A stretch of DNA of 64,000 bases from Anaerovirgula multivorans (GTDB lineage: Bacteria; Bacillota; Clostridia; Peptostreptococcales; Natronincolaceae), in NCBI RefSeq assembly GCF_900188145.1, contig NZ_FZOJ01000003.1:62001-126000 (forward strand). The letters are read 5' to 3'. Shown here piece by piece: positions 1 through 8,312 of this stretch; position 1 is the first letter of the stretch; each line of letters starts with the position of its first letter. The notes below the pieces were generated by a model. That model had not been told where the DNA came from. It saw only the letters and a program-made list of their open reading frames with translations, and did no database searches. A program made the position numbers and the translations under genes.

Positions 1-1425
1 CTCAAGGCTACTATGCATCCCATGATCGGAGGTAATAATTACTCTGCCAGTCCATTTACTCACTAGTTCCTCTATATAAGCGTCTGTCATGCTTATCATT
101 TCCATGGTTTTTTCATGTAAATTTCCATAGCTGTGGCCAATATCATCGATGCCATGAAAATGTATCATGAGCAAATCATAATCCTTATCTATCTGCTCTA
201 ATGAAGCTTGAAAAACTTCATCGCAGGTGATGCCATTATTATTTCTGTCAATATTTAATAGAGGTTCGATTTCTGTGTTTAGAATTTTCATATCTGCTTC
301 AACTAACATACTTTTCTTATCTAAAGCTTTTGCTACAGCAAATATGCTGGGAGCCTCTAAGTCCCTTTGCTTTCTGGAGTATACACCATTTTCATAGGGT
401 GGTTTCCCTGTAATCATCGCTGCAAATCCAGCATTTGTTACCGATTGATATACAGTTGTAGCTGCTTTGGCAGCTTCAATATTTTTTAAAAAAGTCCCAT
501 ATCCATTTTCTATGGCATAGAGGTATTGGTGATAACCAAATCCATCTAGAAATAAAATCATCACCTTCTCATCCTTCTCTAAATAATGGCTGACATCATA
601 ATAGGTATCCATAATGCTAGTAATAGGAGGATCGACCATTATTCCCTTTACATCAGGAATTTTACTCTTCCCCTCCTTTTCTATTAAATCTATTTTGTTG
701 CCTGACACTTTTAGATAGCTATCTCCATCAATCCCTTCATACTCTCCCAATGCTCCCATAGCTAAAAGCTTTTCATTTTCTGACAAGGAGAGCAAATCTT
801 TGATCTTTACTATTTTTTGTTCAGTATAAATACTTGTTTCATGAGTAGTCTCCTGATGTTGAATAGAGGAAGTCCCTTCAAAGTAGGGGAAAATCCTGCT
901 GGGCATCCTATATAGATTCCCTGGTGTGATATTCATAATATTTTCTTTATTGCTGATAATATTTACACCCTGATCCCAATTCTCTTCCTTAGAAATTACT
1001 ACTATTTCTTTTACTTTTTTTATGTTACTACTAATAGGGTGTGTAGGGTTAACAAATTCCCAAGCGTTCTCTTTAGAAAAGCCTATGTAGCATTCTTCTA
1101 TTCCTTCACCATCAATTTTTGCCATTAATCCATCCTGTCCCACCAATAGCAATTCATATTTCTTTGAAATTGGGTTTGCATGACTTAGAAGCTCTTGAAG
1201 GATTAAAAATAACCTTTTTTCTCTTCCATCCTCTATTTCCACAGTAGTGAAATCCTTCATGTCAGTAATCATCAAAACATCCTCCACATCCCCAATGATT
1301 TTAAAGGAGGGAATATATCCGTAGGACTTTGTATTCTCTATTGTTGTACTGCATCCCATCAGAAAAACTCCTGTAATAAATAAGCTCATCATGATTCCTA
1401 TAGATCTATTAAGACTTGCCTTCAT
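1..1425 (-). CDS. Alkaline-phosphatase-superfamily lipoprotein (3' partial)
   Basis: The frame is open to the window edge, giving 475 codons without the C-terminus. It begins with a lipoprotein signal (hydrophobic stretch ending FLMGCS), so the protein should be anchored outside the cell. Roughly residues 35-150 resemble the small domain of sulfite-oxidase-like proteins, as in the gene at 2084. Residues about 280-475 read as an alkaline phosphatase/phosphodiesterase fold, with FLDGFG (metal/nucleophile region), VTNAGFAAMITGK, HFHGIDDIGHSYG and the metal motif SDHGMH near the edge. The start has a good GGGAGGGG site and lies 13 bp after the S component, so it is co-transcribed behind the Moco riboswitch. 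Hydrolysis of a phosphate ester or phosphodiester is inferred from the family; the substrate is unknown. Confidence 0.85.
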   Translation of the reverse strand, partial: MKASLNRSIGIMMSLFITGVFLMGCSTTIENTKSYGYIPSFKIIGDVEDVLMITDMKDFTTVEIEDGREKRLFLILQELLSHANPISKKYELLLVGQDGLMAKIDGEGIEECYIGFSKENAWEFVNPTHPISSNIKKVKEIVVISKEENWDQGVNIISNKENIMNITPGNLYRMPSRIFPYFEGTSSIQHQETTHETSIYTEQKIVKIKDLLSLSENEKLLAMGALGEYEGIDGDSYLKVSGNKIDLIEKEGKSKIPDVKGIMVDPPITSIMDTYYDVSHYLEKDEKVMILFLDGFGYHQYLYAIENGYGTFLKNIEAAKAATTVYQSVTNAGFAAMITGKPPYENGVYSRKQRDLEAPSIFAVAKALDKKSMLVEADMKILNTEIEPLLNIDRNNNGITCDEVFQASLEQIDKDYDLLMIHFHGIDDIGHSYGNLHEKTMEMISMTDAYIEELVSKWTGRVIITSDHGMHSSLE

Positions 1426-1437
1426 CTAACCCCTCCC

Positions 1438-1998
1438 TTATCCCTCATGATTCAATATATTCGCCCTTTGAAGCTGTTTTAAGATGGCATAAGCAATAAT
1501 GCCTCCCAATCCACCGGATAAAGCGGCAGCACTTAGACTTAATATTAAAGGTAACATCGGTAGCTGAAAAAACACTACATTCACCAGAAAAGTGCCGCTA
1601 ATATTTGCAGCGATTCCAGCTAAAAAGCAACAACCTAAACAACAGCCTCGATGACCTGTAAGCAATAGTACCATATCTACAGCAATTCCTGGCAATAAAT
1701 AGGTAGCAAAGCTTACAATACCATGGGTTCCAAATATGCCTATAGATATCACCATAATAGCCTGCACTAGAGAAATGAGGGCAGCTGTTCCCCTTTTACC
1801 CACCAGTCCTGCCCCTAATACCAACCACAGCATATAAAATCCTCCAGCCACTACACCACCAGGTATATAAAGAGGGCCAGTAATAATATGAGCCAAAGGT
1901 ACAACCACTGGTTTGATGGCAATTCCTAGAGAAGCCATCATGGCCATCATTACTAAATCAAATACTGAAAAATTTTTTAACCATCTTTTCTTCACCAT
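1438..1998 (-). CDS. ECF transporter S component (YkoE-like)
   Basis: A 186-aa integral membrane protein with about five or six hydrophobic segments. The N-terminal FDLVMMAMMASLGIA, then GPLYIPGGVVAGGFYML, is typical of substrate-binding S components of energy-coupling-factor importers, loosely like the YkoE thiamine-precursor group. No ECF ATPases or T component are in the window, so it probably shares a module encoded elsewhere (a group II arrangement). The start has GGAGG 7 nt upstream. It lies between two lipoproteins that both seem to carry a sulfite-oxidase-like domain, under a probable Moco riboswitch. The substrate may therefore relate to molybdenum or tungsten cofactor; that is inference only. 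A short Cys-rich loop (GCCLGCC) in the middle is unusual. Confidence 0.75.
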   Translation of the reverse strand: MVKKRWLKNFSVFDLVMMAMMASLGIAIKPVVVPLAHIITGPLYIPGGVVAGGFYMLWLVLGAGLVGKRGTAALISLVQAIMVISIGIFGTHGIVSFATYLLPGIAVDMVLLLTGHRGCCLGCCFLAGIAANISGTFLVNVVFFQLPMLPLILSLSAAALSGGLGGIIAYAILKQLQRANILNHEG

Positions 1999-2083
1999 AG
2001 TTTTGCCTCCATTTATTGAATTACCTTAATTTTGGCAACATTTTTTATCCACATATTCCCTGATTTCCCCTGAATTTTATACT

Positions 2084-3199
2084 TTACTTTTTCACTTCCA
2101 CAGATAATAAATCTTTTATACTGGTATTCTTGGGTAATCCTTTAAAATATGTATTTAACCTGCCTTTTTCATCCAAGTAAATAATACCTTCACCTAAATC
2201 ACTGGCATCTACTTCTACTGCATATCCATCAATTGCTGTAAAAATATAGGCTTCACCTTCATGAAGTCCTATTTCTTTTAATAGTTCTTCTACAGAAATA
2301 CCTTCTCTATCCTCTAAATTCAAGGTTCCTAGCTTTTCCTGTGCCTTCTCATAGGCAACCCAAGCCGTCGTATCATAGGAAAAATATAAAATGTGTTTGA
2401 CATACATGCCCTTTGGCATATTTGGTGATAGAAAGGCTGGCACGTCAGCACCAGTTACTTTAATGTAACCTTCTTGAAAAATAGGTAATGTTTCATTTTT
2501 TTCTAGACCATCGACTGCTTTAATATACACGGTTTTTGATGTGCTTTCTTCCCCAAAAGATTTTAATAAATCCTGGATTTTTATGGCTTTATCTATACTA
2601 TCATAATAAATATAATCCTCTACGTCAGCGATTTCTCCTAATGCTTCTATAAATAGAAGTTTGTGTATCTCTGATTTCTCAATCTTTTCAAGAATTTCAA
2701 TGGTCTCCAAATTTCCTACCCAATACATAGCTCTTTCATCTGGAATCACTACTCTTAAAGGCCGGCTTTGTTCATCTAGTGGAGCACCATTCATCTCATA
2801 GGCCAATATAATGTCACGGTTTCCCACTATTTCCTTCGGTACCTCTATAGAATAACCATCTCCTGCCACAATTCTTAATCCCATCAAATCCTTCTGGTTA
2901 AAACTCCGCTGTTTTAATACATCCTCCAACAATGCACCAGTAGCTTGAAAGGTATTCTCCTCACCAGTAGAACTAATGGAGGTAACTTCCTTTGAAATAG
3001 CTTGAAGTCCTTTTATTTCTTCAACTGATATAGAAATTTCCTCTTCCCCTAATCCCTTCATTATGATGTACTCCTCTAGACTACTGCTTCCTTCTTGAGA
3101 AACATCACTACTGGGAACTTCAGACCCAGAACAACCTGAAAAGATGAAAATCAAGGTGAAAACCATGATAAGCAACTGCTTTTTAGACTTAAATAACAT
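2084..3199 (-). CDS. Lipoprotein with sulfite-oxidase-like (molybdopterin-binding fold) domains
   Basis: A 371-aa lipoprotein (signal ends FIFSGCSGS). Residues about 45-180 match the core of the oxidoreductase molybdopterin-binding domain: TGALLEDVL, GDGYSIEVP, DIILAYEMNGAPL, PLRVVIPDE and YWVGNLETIEIL. The cysteine that binds molybdenum in true family members, expected near TSISSTG, is replaced by serine, so catalysis is doubtful and a binding role is more likely. Residues about 190-370 look like a second, diverged copy (GYIKVTG...; AIDGYAVEVDASDLG). It is the first gene after the Moco riboswitch and terminator and has a strong GGAGGAG site. Two genes follow on the same strand. Related cofactor-free domains occur in other anaerobes; function is unknown. 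Confidence 0.8.
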   Translation of the reverse strand: MLFKSKKQLLIMVFTLIFIFSGCSGSEVPSSDVSQEGSSSLEEYIIMKGLGEEEISISVEEIKGLQAISKEVTSISSTGEENTFQATGALLEDVLKQRSFNQKDLMGLRIVAGDGYSIEVPKEIVGNRDIILAYEMNGAPLDEQSRPLRVVIPDERAMYWVGNLETIEILEKIEKSEIHKLLFIEALGEIADVEDYIYYDSIDKAIKIQDLLKSFGEESTSKTVYIKAVDGLEKNETLPIFQEGYIKVTGADVPAFLSPNMPKGMYVKHILYFSYDTTAWVAYEKAQEKLGTLNLEDREGISVEELLKEIGLHEGEAYIFTAIDGYAVEVDASDLGEGIIYLDEKGRLNTYFKGLPKNTSIKDLLSVEVKK

Positions 3200-3252
3200 T
3201 TATTATACTCCTCCTTTACTCCTTCGATTACTATAACAGTCTTAAATTAAAC

Positions 3253-3292
3253 AAAAACAGCTCCTTTTGTCTAGCAAAAAGGAGTTGTTTTT
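3253..3292 (-). terminator. Riboswitch expression-platform terminator
   Basis: An inverted repeat (AACAACTCCTTTT / AAAAGGAGCTGTT) with a T-run on the minus strand lies between the riboswitch aptamer and the start at 3199. The CTCCTTTT arm could also pair with the GGAAAGGAG segment of the aptamer. That is the expected layout for switching between terminator and antiterminator. Confidence 0.75.
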
Positions 3293-3301
3293 AAAAATAA
3301 A

Positions 3302-3451
3302 AAACACCTAAGAAGGTGTTCGGCTGCAATAGCTTACTATTGTATCAGCGGACTCCTTTCCACAATGGGAGGCATAACGGTTTCCAATTATACCCTTCGG
3401 TCTAAATTCCATAGGTTAAATACCTTTTTAGGAATGATAGACTCGGAGACA
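3302..3451 (-). ncRNA. Molybdenum cofactor (Moco) riboswitch
   Basis: The minus strand carries, in order, the conserved blocks I associate with the Moco RNA motif: CTCCGAG at 3442-3448, then CGAAGGG, GGAAACCGTTATGCCTCCC, GGAAAGGAGTCCGCTGA and GCAGCCGAACACC. A long variable arm (GGTATTTAACC) lies after the first block. A terminator follows directly. The class senses Moco or tungsten cofactor and usually controls cofactor synthesis, transport or Moco enzymes. The downstream genes code for proteins with a molybdopterin-binding-like fold, which agrees. The identification is from memory of the consensus, not a covariance search. Confidence 0.8.
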
Positions 3452-3644
3452 TTATATTGTTTAATTTTTATCTAATTTTAAGTTTAATTCATATGGATAA
3501 TTTTGTCAACAGTTAAAAAATTCAGAATTTAATTTAGAAATTTTGGAAACAAAGTAATCGATTTAGCCTAATATATAATGTAAAATCCGCTGTTTTATGT
3601 TATCATAAAACATATAGATACTATATCAGAAAGGGAGATTTATC

Positions 3645-3836
3645 ATGGCTAAAAAATTGTATCTTTCATCAACGGATAAAAAAATTTCAGGGGTATGTGG
3701 AGGCATTGCAGAGTATTTCGATCTGGATTCTACTTTAGTAAGATTAGGATGGATTCTATTTTGTCTAGCAGGAGGATCAGGTGTCATCGGGTATATTATC
3801 GCTGCTATGATTATGCCCCACAGATCTGATATGTAG
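3645..3836 (+). CDS. PspC domain protein
   Basis: A 63-aa protein that is almost entirely a PspC domain: [25 protein letters not shown] followed by a hydrophobic segment (about residues 33-57) ending in IMPHR. PspC-type proteins sit in the membrane and take part in envelope stress responses. An AAGGGAG site precedes the start. It is the first gene of a cluster with a second, longer PspC protein 29 bp downstream that shares most of these residues, so the two are probably a tandem duplication. Confidence 0.9.
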   Translation: MAKKLYLSSTDKKISGVCGGIAEYFDLDSTLVRLGWILFCLAGGSGVIGYIIAAMIMPHRSDM

Positions 3837-3865
3837 GAAAAAAGAAGGAGGAAATAAAAAGACTT

Positions 3866-4306
3866 ATGGAAAAGAAAATCTATTTGTCCGATAGGGACAA
3901 AAAAATTGCTGGCGTATGCGGAGGCATTGCAGAGTACTTTGACTTGGATTCTACCATTGTTAGACTAGGTTGGGTGCTATTTGCTTTATTTGGAGGCGCT
4001 GGTATACCTGCCTATATTATTGCGGCAGTGATTATGCCAAACAGAACCTATTATAGCACTTCTCCGCAGGAGAATAGCACTGAATATGTGGAAAGAAATA
4101 ACCATGAAACTTCTGAAAAAACTAATGATAAAAATAGATTGTTGATTGGATTAATATTAATTGCTTTAGGTGTTACCTTCTTTACAAAAAATTTCTTCCC
4201 GGGCTTCCCTTGGCATTGGATTCAATTTAGACATTTATTTAGAAACTTTTGGCCTGCTATTTTAATTGTACTTGGAGTAATTACAATTATCAATGGAAGG
4301 AAGTGA
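3866..4306 (+). CDS. PspC domain protein with C-terminal LiaI/LiaF-type membrane region
   Basis: A 146-aa protein. Residues 1-60 are a PspC domain close in sequence to the gene just upstream ([14 protein letters not shown] is shared). A polar linker follows (about 62-90). Residues about 91-145 hold two further hydrophobic segments around a FPWHWIQFRHLFRNFWPAILIVLG stretch, as in the DUF5668/LiaI-LiaF membrane region. The same pattern occurs at the N-terminus of the next gene. This supports a membrane envelope-stress sensing module. The start is preceded by AGAAGGAGG. The next gene starts 6 bp after the stop, so translation is probably coupled. Confidence 0.88.
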   Translation: MEKKIYLSDRDKKIAGVCGGIAEYFDLDSTIVRLGWVLFALFGGAGIPAYIIAAVIMPNRTYYSTSPQENSTEYVERNNHETSEKTNDKNRLLIGLILIALGVTFFTKNFFPGFPWHWIQFRHLFRNFWPAILIVLGVITIINGRK

Positions 4307-4311
4307 TCAAG

Positions 4312-5199
4312 ATGAATATTGAAAAATTAACCAATGGTATTATCTTAATTGGAATAGGCATCCTCTTTCTTTTAAGTAATTTAGGGATGATCCATTGGTC
4401 TATCTTTCATGTCCTTCTGCAACTTTGGCCGCTTATTTTAATCGTGGTAGGCATCAATCTCATTCTAAAGAATAGATATATTGTTGTTATTATTACTTGG
4501 CTTCTATTTTTTGCAGCCATCATTACCTATGGTTTTGTCTTCCATGAAAAATTTGAAGCAGGCATTACTGCCACTAATGAAACCTTTACTATTGTGAGGC
4601 AAGAGGAAACCACAGAGGCAAAATTGGATCTAAATATTGGCGCTGCTAAAGTCAGTCTTGACTCTAAAACTGGTCACTTAATTTATGCTTCTATCAATCC
4701 TCAACGGATCAAAAGTAATGTCAAGTATAGGAATAATCAAAAAGAAGCAGTCATTCAATTTGATCATATAAAATTAGCAGAGAAAAATATAAGCTCTATC
4801 TCTGACCATTACCAATTTTCACTAAATGATGATGTCATTTGGCATATTGATGCCGATATGGGCGCTTCATCTGGCGATATGGATTTTTCCTCTATCCAGG
4901 TTAAAAAATTGGATTTAGATGTAGGTGCCAGCAACCTGAATCTAAAATTTGGTGATACTTATCATGATGTTTCAGAAATTGATATCGATGCAGGTGCCTC
5001 TAATATTGATATTATTCTTTCTAAAACCTCTGGAGTAAAGCTAAAGCTGGATGGTCTAGTGAGTAAAGGCAATGTAGAGGTTTTAGGCTGGCAAAAAACT
5101 GGAGACTATTACTACTCTCCTAATTATCAGGAGGCCGCTTCAAAGCTGCATTTTGATGTTAGTATGGGGGTAGGAAAATTCGGTATAGGTTTGTATTAA
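4312..5199 (+). CDS. LiaF-like membrane protein (toastrack domain)
   Basis: A 295-aa protein starting at the ATG preceded by GGAAGTGATCAAG; an in-frame ATG 63 bp upstream lies inside the previous gene and has no ribosome site. About four N-terminal hydrophobic segments (residues 8-95) include the DUF5668 signature LLQLWPLILIVVGINLIL. A soluble beta-rich C-terminal domain follows with repeated LNIGAAKVSL, ADMGASSGDMDFS, LDVGASNLNLKFG and IDAGASNIDI motifs. That pattern is typical of the LiaF/DUF2154 toastrack domain, thought to lie outside the membrane. In Bacillus, LiaF restrains a cell-wall stress two-component system; no such kinase is adjacent here. Confidence 0.85.
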   Translation: MNIEKLTNGIILIGIGILFLLSNLGMIHWSIFHVLLQLWPLILIVVGINLILKNRYIVVIITWLLFFAAIITYGFVFHEKFEAGITATNETFTIVRQEETTEAKLDLNIGAAKVSLDSKTGHLIYASINPQRIKSNVKYRNNQKEAVIQFDHIKLAEKNISSISDHYQFSLNDDVIWHIDADMGASSGDMDFSSIQVKKLDLDVGASNLNLKFGDTYHDVSEIDIDAGASNIDIILSKTSGVKLKLDGLVSKGNVEVLGWQKTGDYYYSPNYQEAASKLHFDVSMGVGKFGIGLY

Positions 5200-5260
5200 C
5201 CTCTTTTTAGTTGATAGAATACTTTAATCTTGGGTAATCTAATCTAAAAGGAGTGATAAG

Positions 5261-5581
5261 ATGATTATTTGTAATACACCTGATGTTCCTGGAAAAGAAA
5301 TCGTAGAAATTCTTGGTCTTGTGAAGGGTAATACCATCCGGGCAAAACATATCGGAAAGGACATTTTGGCAGGATTACGTCAAATTGTTGGTGGTGAATT
5401 AAAAGAATACACCCAGATGCTTGATGAAGCTAGGGAAGCAGCACTACAGCTAATGATGCAGGAGGCAAGACAGTTGGGTGCTGATGCTATAGTAAACATA
5501 AGGTTCTCCACCTCCGCAGTCATGCAGGGAGCAGCAGAAATCATGGTCTATGGCACTGCTGTAAAGTTAAAGAATAAATAG
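5261..5581 (+). CDS. YbjQ/UPF0145 family protein
   Basis: A 106-aa protein covering the whole YbjQ family: N-terminal IICNTPDVPGKEIVEILGLVKGNTIRA, central DILAGLRQIVGGELKEYTQML and C-terminal LGADAIVNIRFSTSAVMQGAAEIMVYGTAV. Family members form ring-like oligomers and are annotated as putative heavy-metal binding, but the role is not established. The start has an AAAAGGAGTG site. It follows the LiaF-like gene after about 60 bp on the same strand and ends in a shared hairpin terminator, so it may be the last gene of the envelope-stress operon. Confidence 0.88.
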   Translation: MIICNTPDVPGKEIVEILGLVKGNTIRAKHIGKDILAGLRQIVGGELKEYTQMLDEAREAALQLMMQEARQLGADAIVNIRFSTSAVMQGAAEIMVYGTAVKLKNK

Positions 5582-5625
5582 AAAAAGACAAACTGGGTTA
5601 GTACTTTTATCCAGTTTGTCTTTTT
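5582..5625. terminator. Bidirectional terminator
   Basis: A perfect stem (AAAAAGACAAACTGG / CCAGTTTGTCTTTTT) flanked by A and T runs sits between convergent genes. It overlaps the last codons of the minus-strand ATPase gene and should end transcription from both sides. Confidence 0.85.
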
Positions 5626-6980
5626 AAATGTTTTTCAATAAATCTTGATCTAGCCATCAAAGTATAAGATTGCAAATTGTTTTTTAGAATTGAAGTATAT
5701 CTTCCTACCACTTTATAGGTATTCTGGACATAATAATGTTGAAATATTCTTTTAAAACAGTACTTAAGATAATCAGTAATACTCATATCATCCAGCTCAA
5801 CATAAGGTATATCATTTATATGATTGTATATATATTCGATATTTCTTCTATAGCTATAGGCGGCATTATGAATAATACTGTTTCTGGTTGATATATTATT
5901 AATAATCGCTTCCATTGTCTTCTTGCTATAGGGTATTTCAAAAGTTTTACTATTTAGATCTACTATAGGTACTAATTTTCGATTATTCAACTTCTTAAAA
6001 ATCATTTTTTCCTCAATAGCTTTCAAGCTAAAGGAGCATCTTATTATTTTATTATAAATTAGTGCTATATTAGGGTTTGTATTGATTCCTGTAGCAGCAA
6101 AAGTTAATAATATATGTTTGGTAATATTGATTTTAGTAGGGATAATGTCGTGAATGATAAAAATTTTATCTCCTAACCTAAACAAATCGCTGCACACATC
6201 TAGAACGTTAACATCAGCATTTACAAATACATAATCATACCCAGCAGTTAATTCCTTTAATAGTTTAGTAAAGCTTTGTAAATCCTTATTTCCTTTAAAA
6301 TATTTACTGGAACACCTGTATACATCTACTAACCCCGTATGTTTATTTTTTAGTTTCTTTTGAAGCTGTTGATCTTTTAAGGTAATATCCCCTAGAGAGC
6401 GTACATTAGGAAAATAATTCATCAGCTTACAATCTTCTGTTAAGTCTATCAATCCTATGCTTTTATTCTTTTCATTGCATAATTCTGTTAGTGCTGAAAT
6501 AATAGAGGTTTTTCCAGTATTTCCAGGACCTATAAAAAAGAACAGATTCTTAAATCTTTTTAGCCAAGAGCTGGGTTCTTCCTCTTTAGGAGCCTGAGAA
6601 ATTTTATTAATAATCTCCAATTCTATTAGTTTGTTTTTATGTAGTTTTTCCAGTAGCTCTGTACATTGATAAGCATCACCAAGGATTAAAGAGTCGTCTT
6701 TAATGAGCTTTACATATAGATATGCATGTAAAGGTAAAAGATGGTTGAAAACTTCAAAGACAATGGTTTTAATATGATGATCTGATAGATCTATAATGAT
6801 ATTATAGTAGTCTGCCTTGTCTATGTTATTCATACTGCTTTTCCCCATACAGTTATATAATGCTTCATTGTCCTTGTTAAATTGTTGCATATAATTATTA
6901 TAATAATTTAATGAAGATACACCTGTAGTAATAATGCATCGCTTCAAACTACCAGTATTCTTCTCGACAGCATTCTCCAT
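5607..6980 (-). CDS. MinD/ParA-like (SIMIBI) P-loop ATPase, unusual
   Basis: A 457-aa protein. I chose the ATG at 6980 (AGGGGGAT site) over an in-frame TTG 24 bp upstream. A Walker A motif, FFFIGPGNTGKTSIIS, lies near residue 155. It is followed by IGLIDLTEDCKLMNYFP, GYDYVFVNADVNVL (Walker B-like) and a late IALIYNKI strand. This order fits a SIMIBI/MinD-type ATPase fold in the CpaE style. About 140 residues before it may be a receiver-like or partner-binding domain (FEVFNHLLPLHAYLYVKLI). The last 110 residues are basic and helical, with no match I recognise. It is divergent from an actin-like gene with 188 bp between starts, which suggests a joint role in positioning or segregation. Confidence 0.6.
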   Translation of the reverse strand: MENAVEKNTGSLKRCIITTGVSSLNYYNNYMQQFNKDNEALYNCMGKSSMNNIDKADYYNIIIDLSDHHIKTIVFEVFNHLLPLHAYLYVKLIKDDSLILGDAYQCTELLEKLHKNKLIELEIINKISQAPKEEEPSSWLKRFKNLFFFIGPGNTGKTSIISALTELCNEKNKSIGLIDLTEDCKLMNYFPNVRSLGDITLKDQQLQKKLKNKHTGLVDVYRCSSKYFKGNKDLQSFTKLLKELTAGYDYVFVNADVNVLDVCSDLFRLGDKIFIIHDIIPTKINITKHILLTFAATGINTNPNIALIYNKIIRCSFSLKAIEEKMIFKKLNNRKLVPIVDLNSKTFEIPYSKKTMEAIINNISTRNSIIHNAAYSYRRNIEYIYNHINDIPYVELDDMSITDYLKYCFKRIFQHYYVQNTYKVVGRYTSILKNNLQSYTLMARSRFIEKHLKRQTG

Positions 6981-7168
6981 ACTGATCCCCCTTGTTATAT
7001 GCAAACTACATCTATATATTTGAAAATATCACCTATTGGAGAAAAATTCAATAAATTGTTGAAATTTGTTACTATAGTCCTATAGGATAATTATAGTTAT
7101 ATAAGATATATTTTACATAAGAAAACTATGACACTTGAATATATGAATGATATAAAGGAGGCGTGTTC

Positions 7169-8296
7169 ATGAAAAATAGGATTAGAATGTATGTCGATGG
7201 AGGCAATAGACTGACAAAAATTATGGAGGAAGCAAAGAAACCCTTTAACTTTCCAACCATTATCTCAGAGCCTGGGATAGAGCTGGATTACGGGACGAGC
7301 TTTGATTTCTTTGAACTACAGCCATCTTCAACAAAAGTTGATTTTGAGAATATGTTAGTAGAAGTTATTAAAGATGGAGAATCCTTAGGAAAAAAACTTG
7401 TGGGAAAGGCTGCTGAAAACAAAGGTGTCTTAATAAGAGATAGAAATAGATATGCCAAAAAATTCAATGATGAAGTCATTATGTTTTGCATGTTGACTGG
7501 AATTGCTTCTAACTTGGTTAAGTATGAAAAAGATCAACAGGCTATCGATATTACTATCAATCAGCCCTTAGTAGAATATGTTGCTAATCAGAAGATCTCC
7601 TCAAACCTAAATGGAAATAAACTAAAAGGCAATGTAAAGGTGCTATACTACAACACCTCCAATACCTCCGAGGTTATTAAGGAAGTAGTCTATGATATTG
7701 AAAGTGTTAGCCTTTGTCCAGAAGGTATCGCACCATTTTTTCATTATGCAGTTAATGAAAATGGCGCTGTTAAAGAGGATTATACCCAAGACAAAAAGAC
7801 AGTTGTCTTTGATATTGGCTCCGGACAAATTAATATTGCTGCCTTTGATGGCCTAAGAACTGTGGGTGTAAATACTTTTGAGAAGGGCATGATGGATTGT
7901 TATGAAAAAATCTCTATGATTATCTATAACAATTTTCGAGAAAAACTTGATAGAAAGCCGTATACCTATGATATCGATAATATGATTCGTTATCATAATA
8001 AAGTGCTTAAAGTAAAAAAAGGTGAAGGTATTGACACTACCGATATTGTAGAAAATGTTTTTGATAGTTTTGCCTATGAACTCAGTAAGGACTTTAGAGA
8101 ATTTGTAAAGACAAAATTCATGGGAAACTGTGATGTAGCTCTTTTCTGCGGTGGCGGCAGCGAAATCCTTTTCCCTTATTTGAACCATTATCTTAGTAGT
8201 GACTTTACTTGTATCAAAAACGATACCGGCGAATATCAAAATGTCATAGGTAGTATGTTCTATAGAATTTACAAAGATGTAGCTAGTAACCTCTAG
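7169..8296 (+). CDS. ParM/StbA-like actin homologue
   Basis: A 375-aa protein. The ATG at 7169 sits 7 nt after GGAGG; an in-frame GTG just upstream is too close to that site. The actin-type nucleotide pocket is present: phosphate-1 loop VDGGNRLTKI (residues ~8-17), phosphate-2 loop VVFDIGSGQINIAAFD (~212) and adenosine motif ALFCGGGSEILFPY (~328). Length and order match ParM/Alp-type filament-forming ATPases, which usually segregate plasmids. Here the gene lies among chromosomal genes, followed by an acidic partner and divergent from a MinD-like ATPase. No obvious centromere-like repeat array is present upstream, so a role in cell organisation is as likely as DNA segregation. Confidence 0.8.
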   Translation: MKNRIRMYVDGGNRLTKIMEEAKKPFNFPTIISEPGIELDYGTSFDFFELQPSSTKVDFENMLVEVIKDGESLGKKLVGKAAENKGVLIRDRNRYAKKFNDEVIMFCMLTGIASNLVKYEKDQQAIDITINQPLVEYVANQKISSNLNGNKLKGNVKVLYYNTSNTSEVIKEVVYDIESVSLCPEGIAPFFHYAVNENGAVKEDYTQDKKTVVFDIGSGQINIAAFDGLRTVGVNTFEKGMMDCYEKISMIIYNNFREKLDRKPYTYDIDNMIRYHNKVLKVKKGEGIDTTDIVENVFDSFAYELSKDFREFVKTKFMGNCDVALFCGGGSEILFPYLNHYLSSDFTCIKNDTGEYQNVIGSMFYRIYKDVASNL

Positions 8297-8312
8297 AAGG
8301 TAGGTGTTCAAT

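Noticed and set aside
3866..4306. Frameshift between the PspC gene and the LiaF-like gene
   Set aside because: A separate ribosome site and ATG at 4312 make two normal, closely spaced genes.
7005..7168. Centromere-like repeats for the actin module
   Set aside because: The divergent intergenic region is AT-rich but I could not find regular direct repeats.
7853..8311. 152-codon minus-strand frame inside the actin homologue
   Set aside because: Antisense to a gene with clear actin motifs; no ribosome site or recognisable product.
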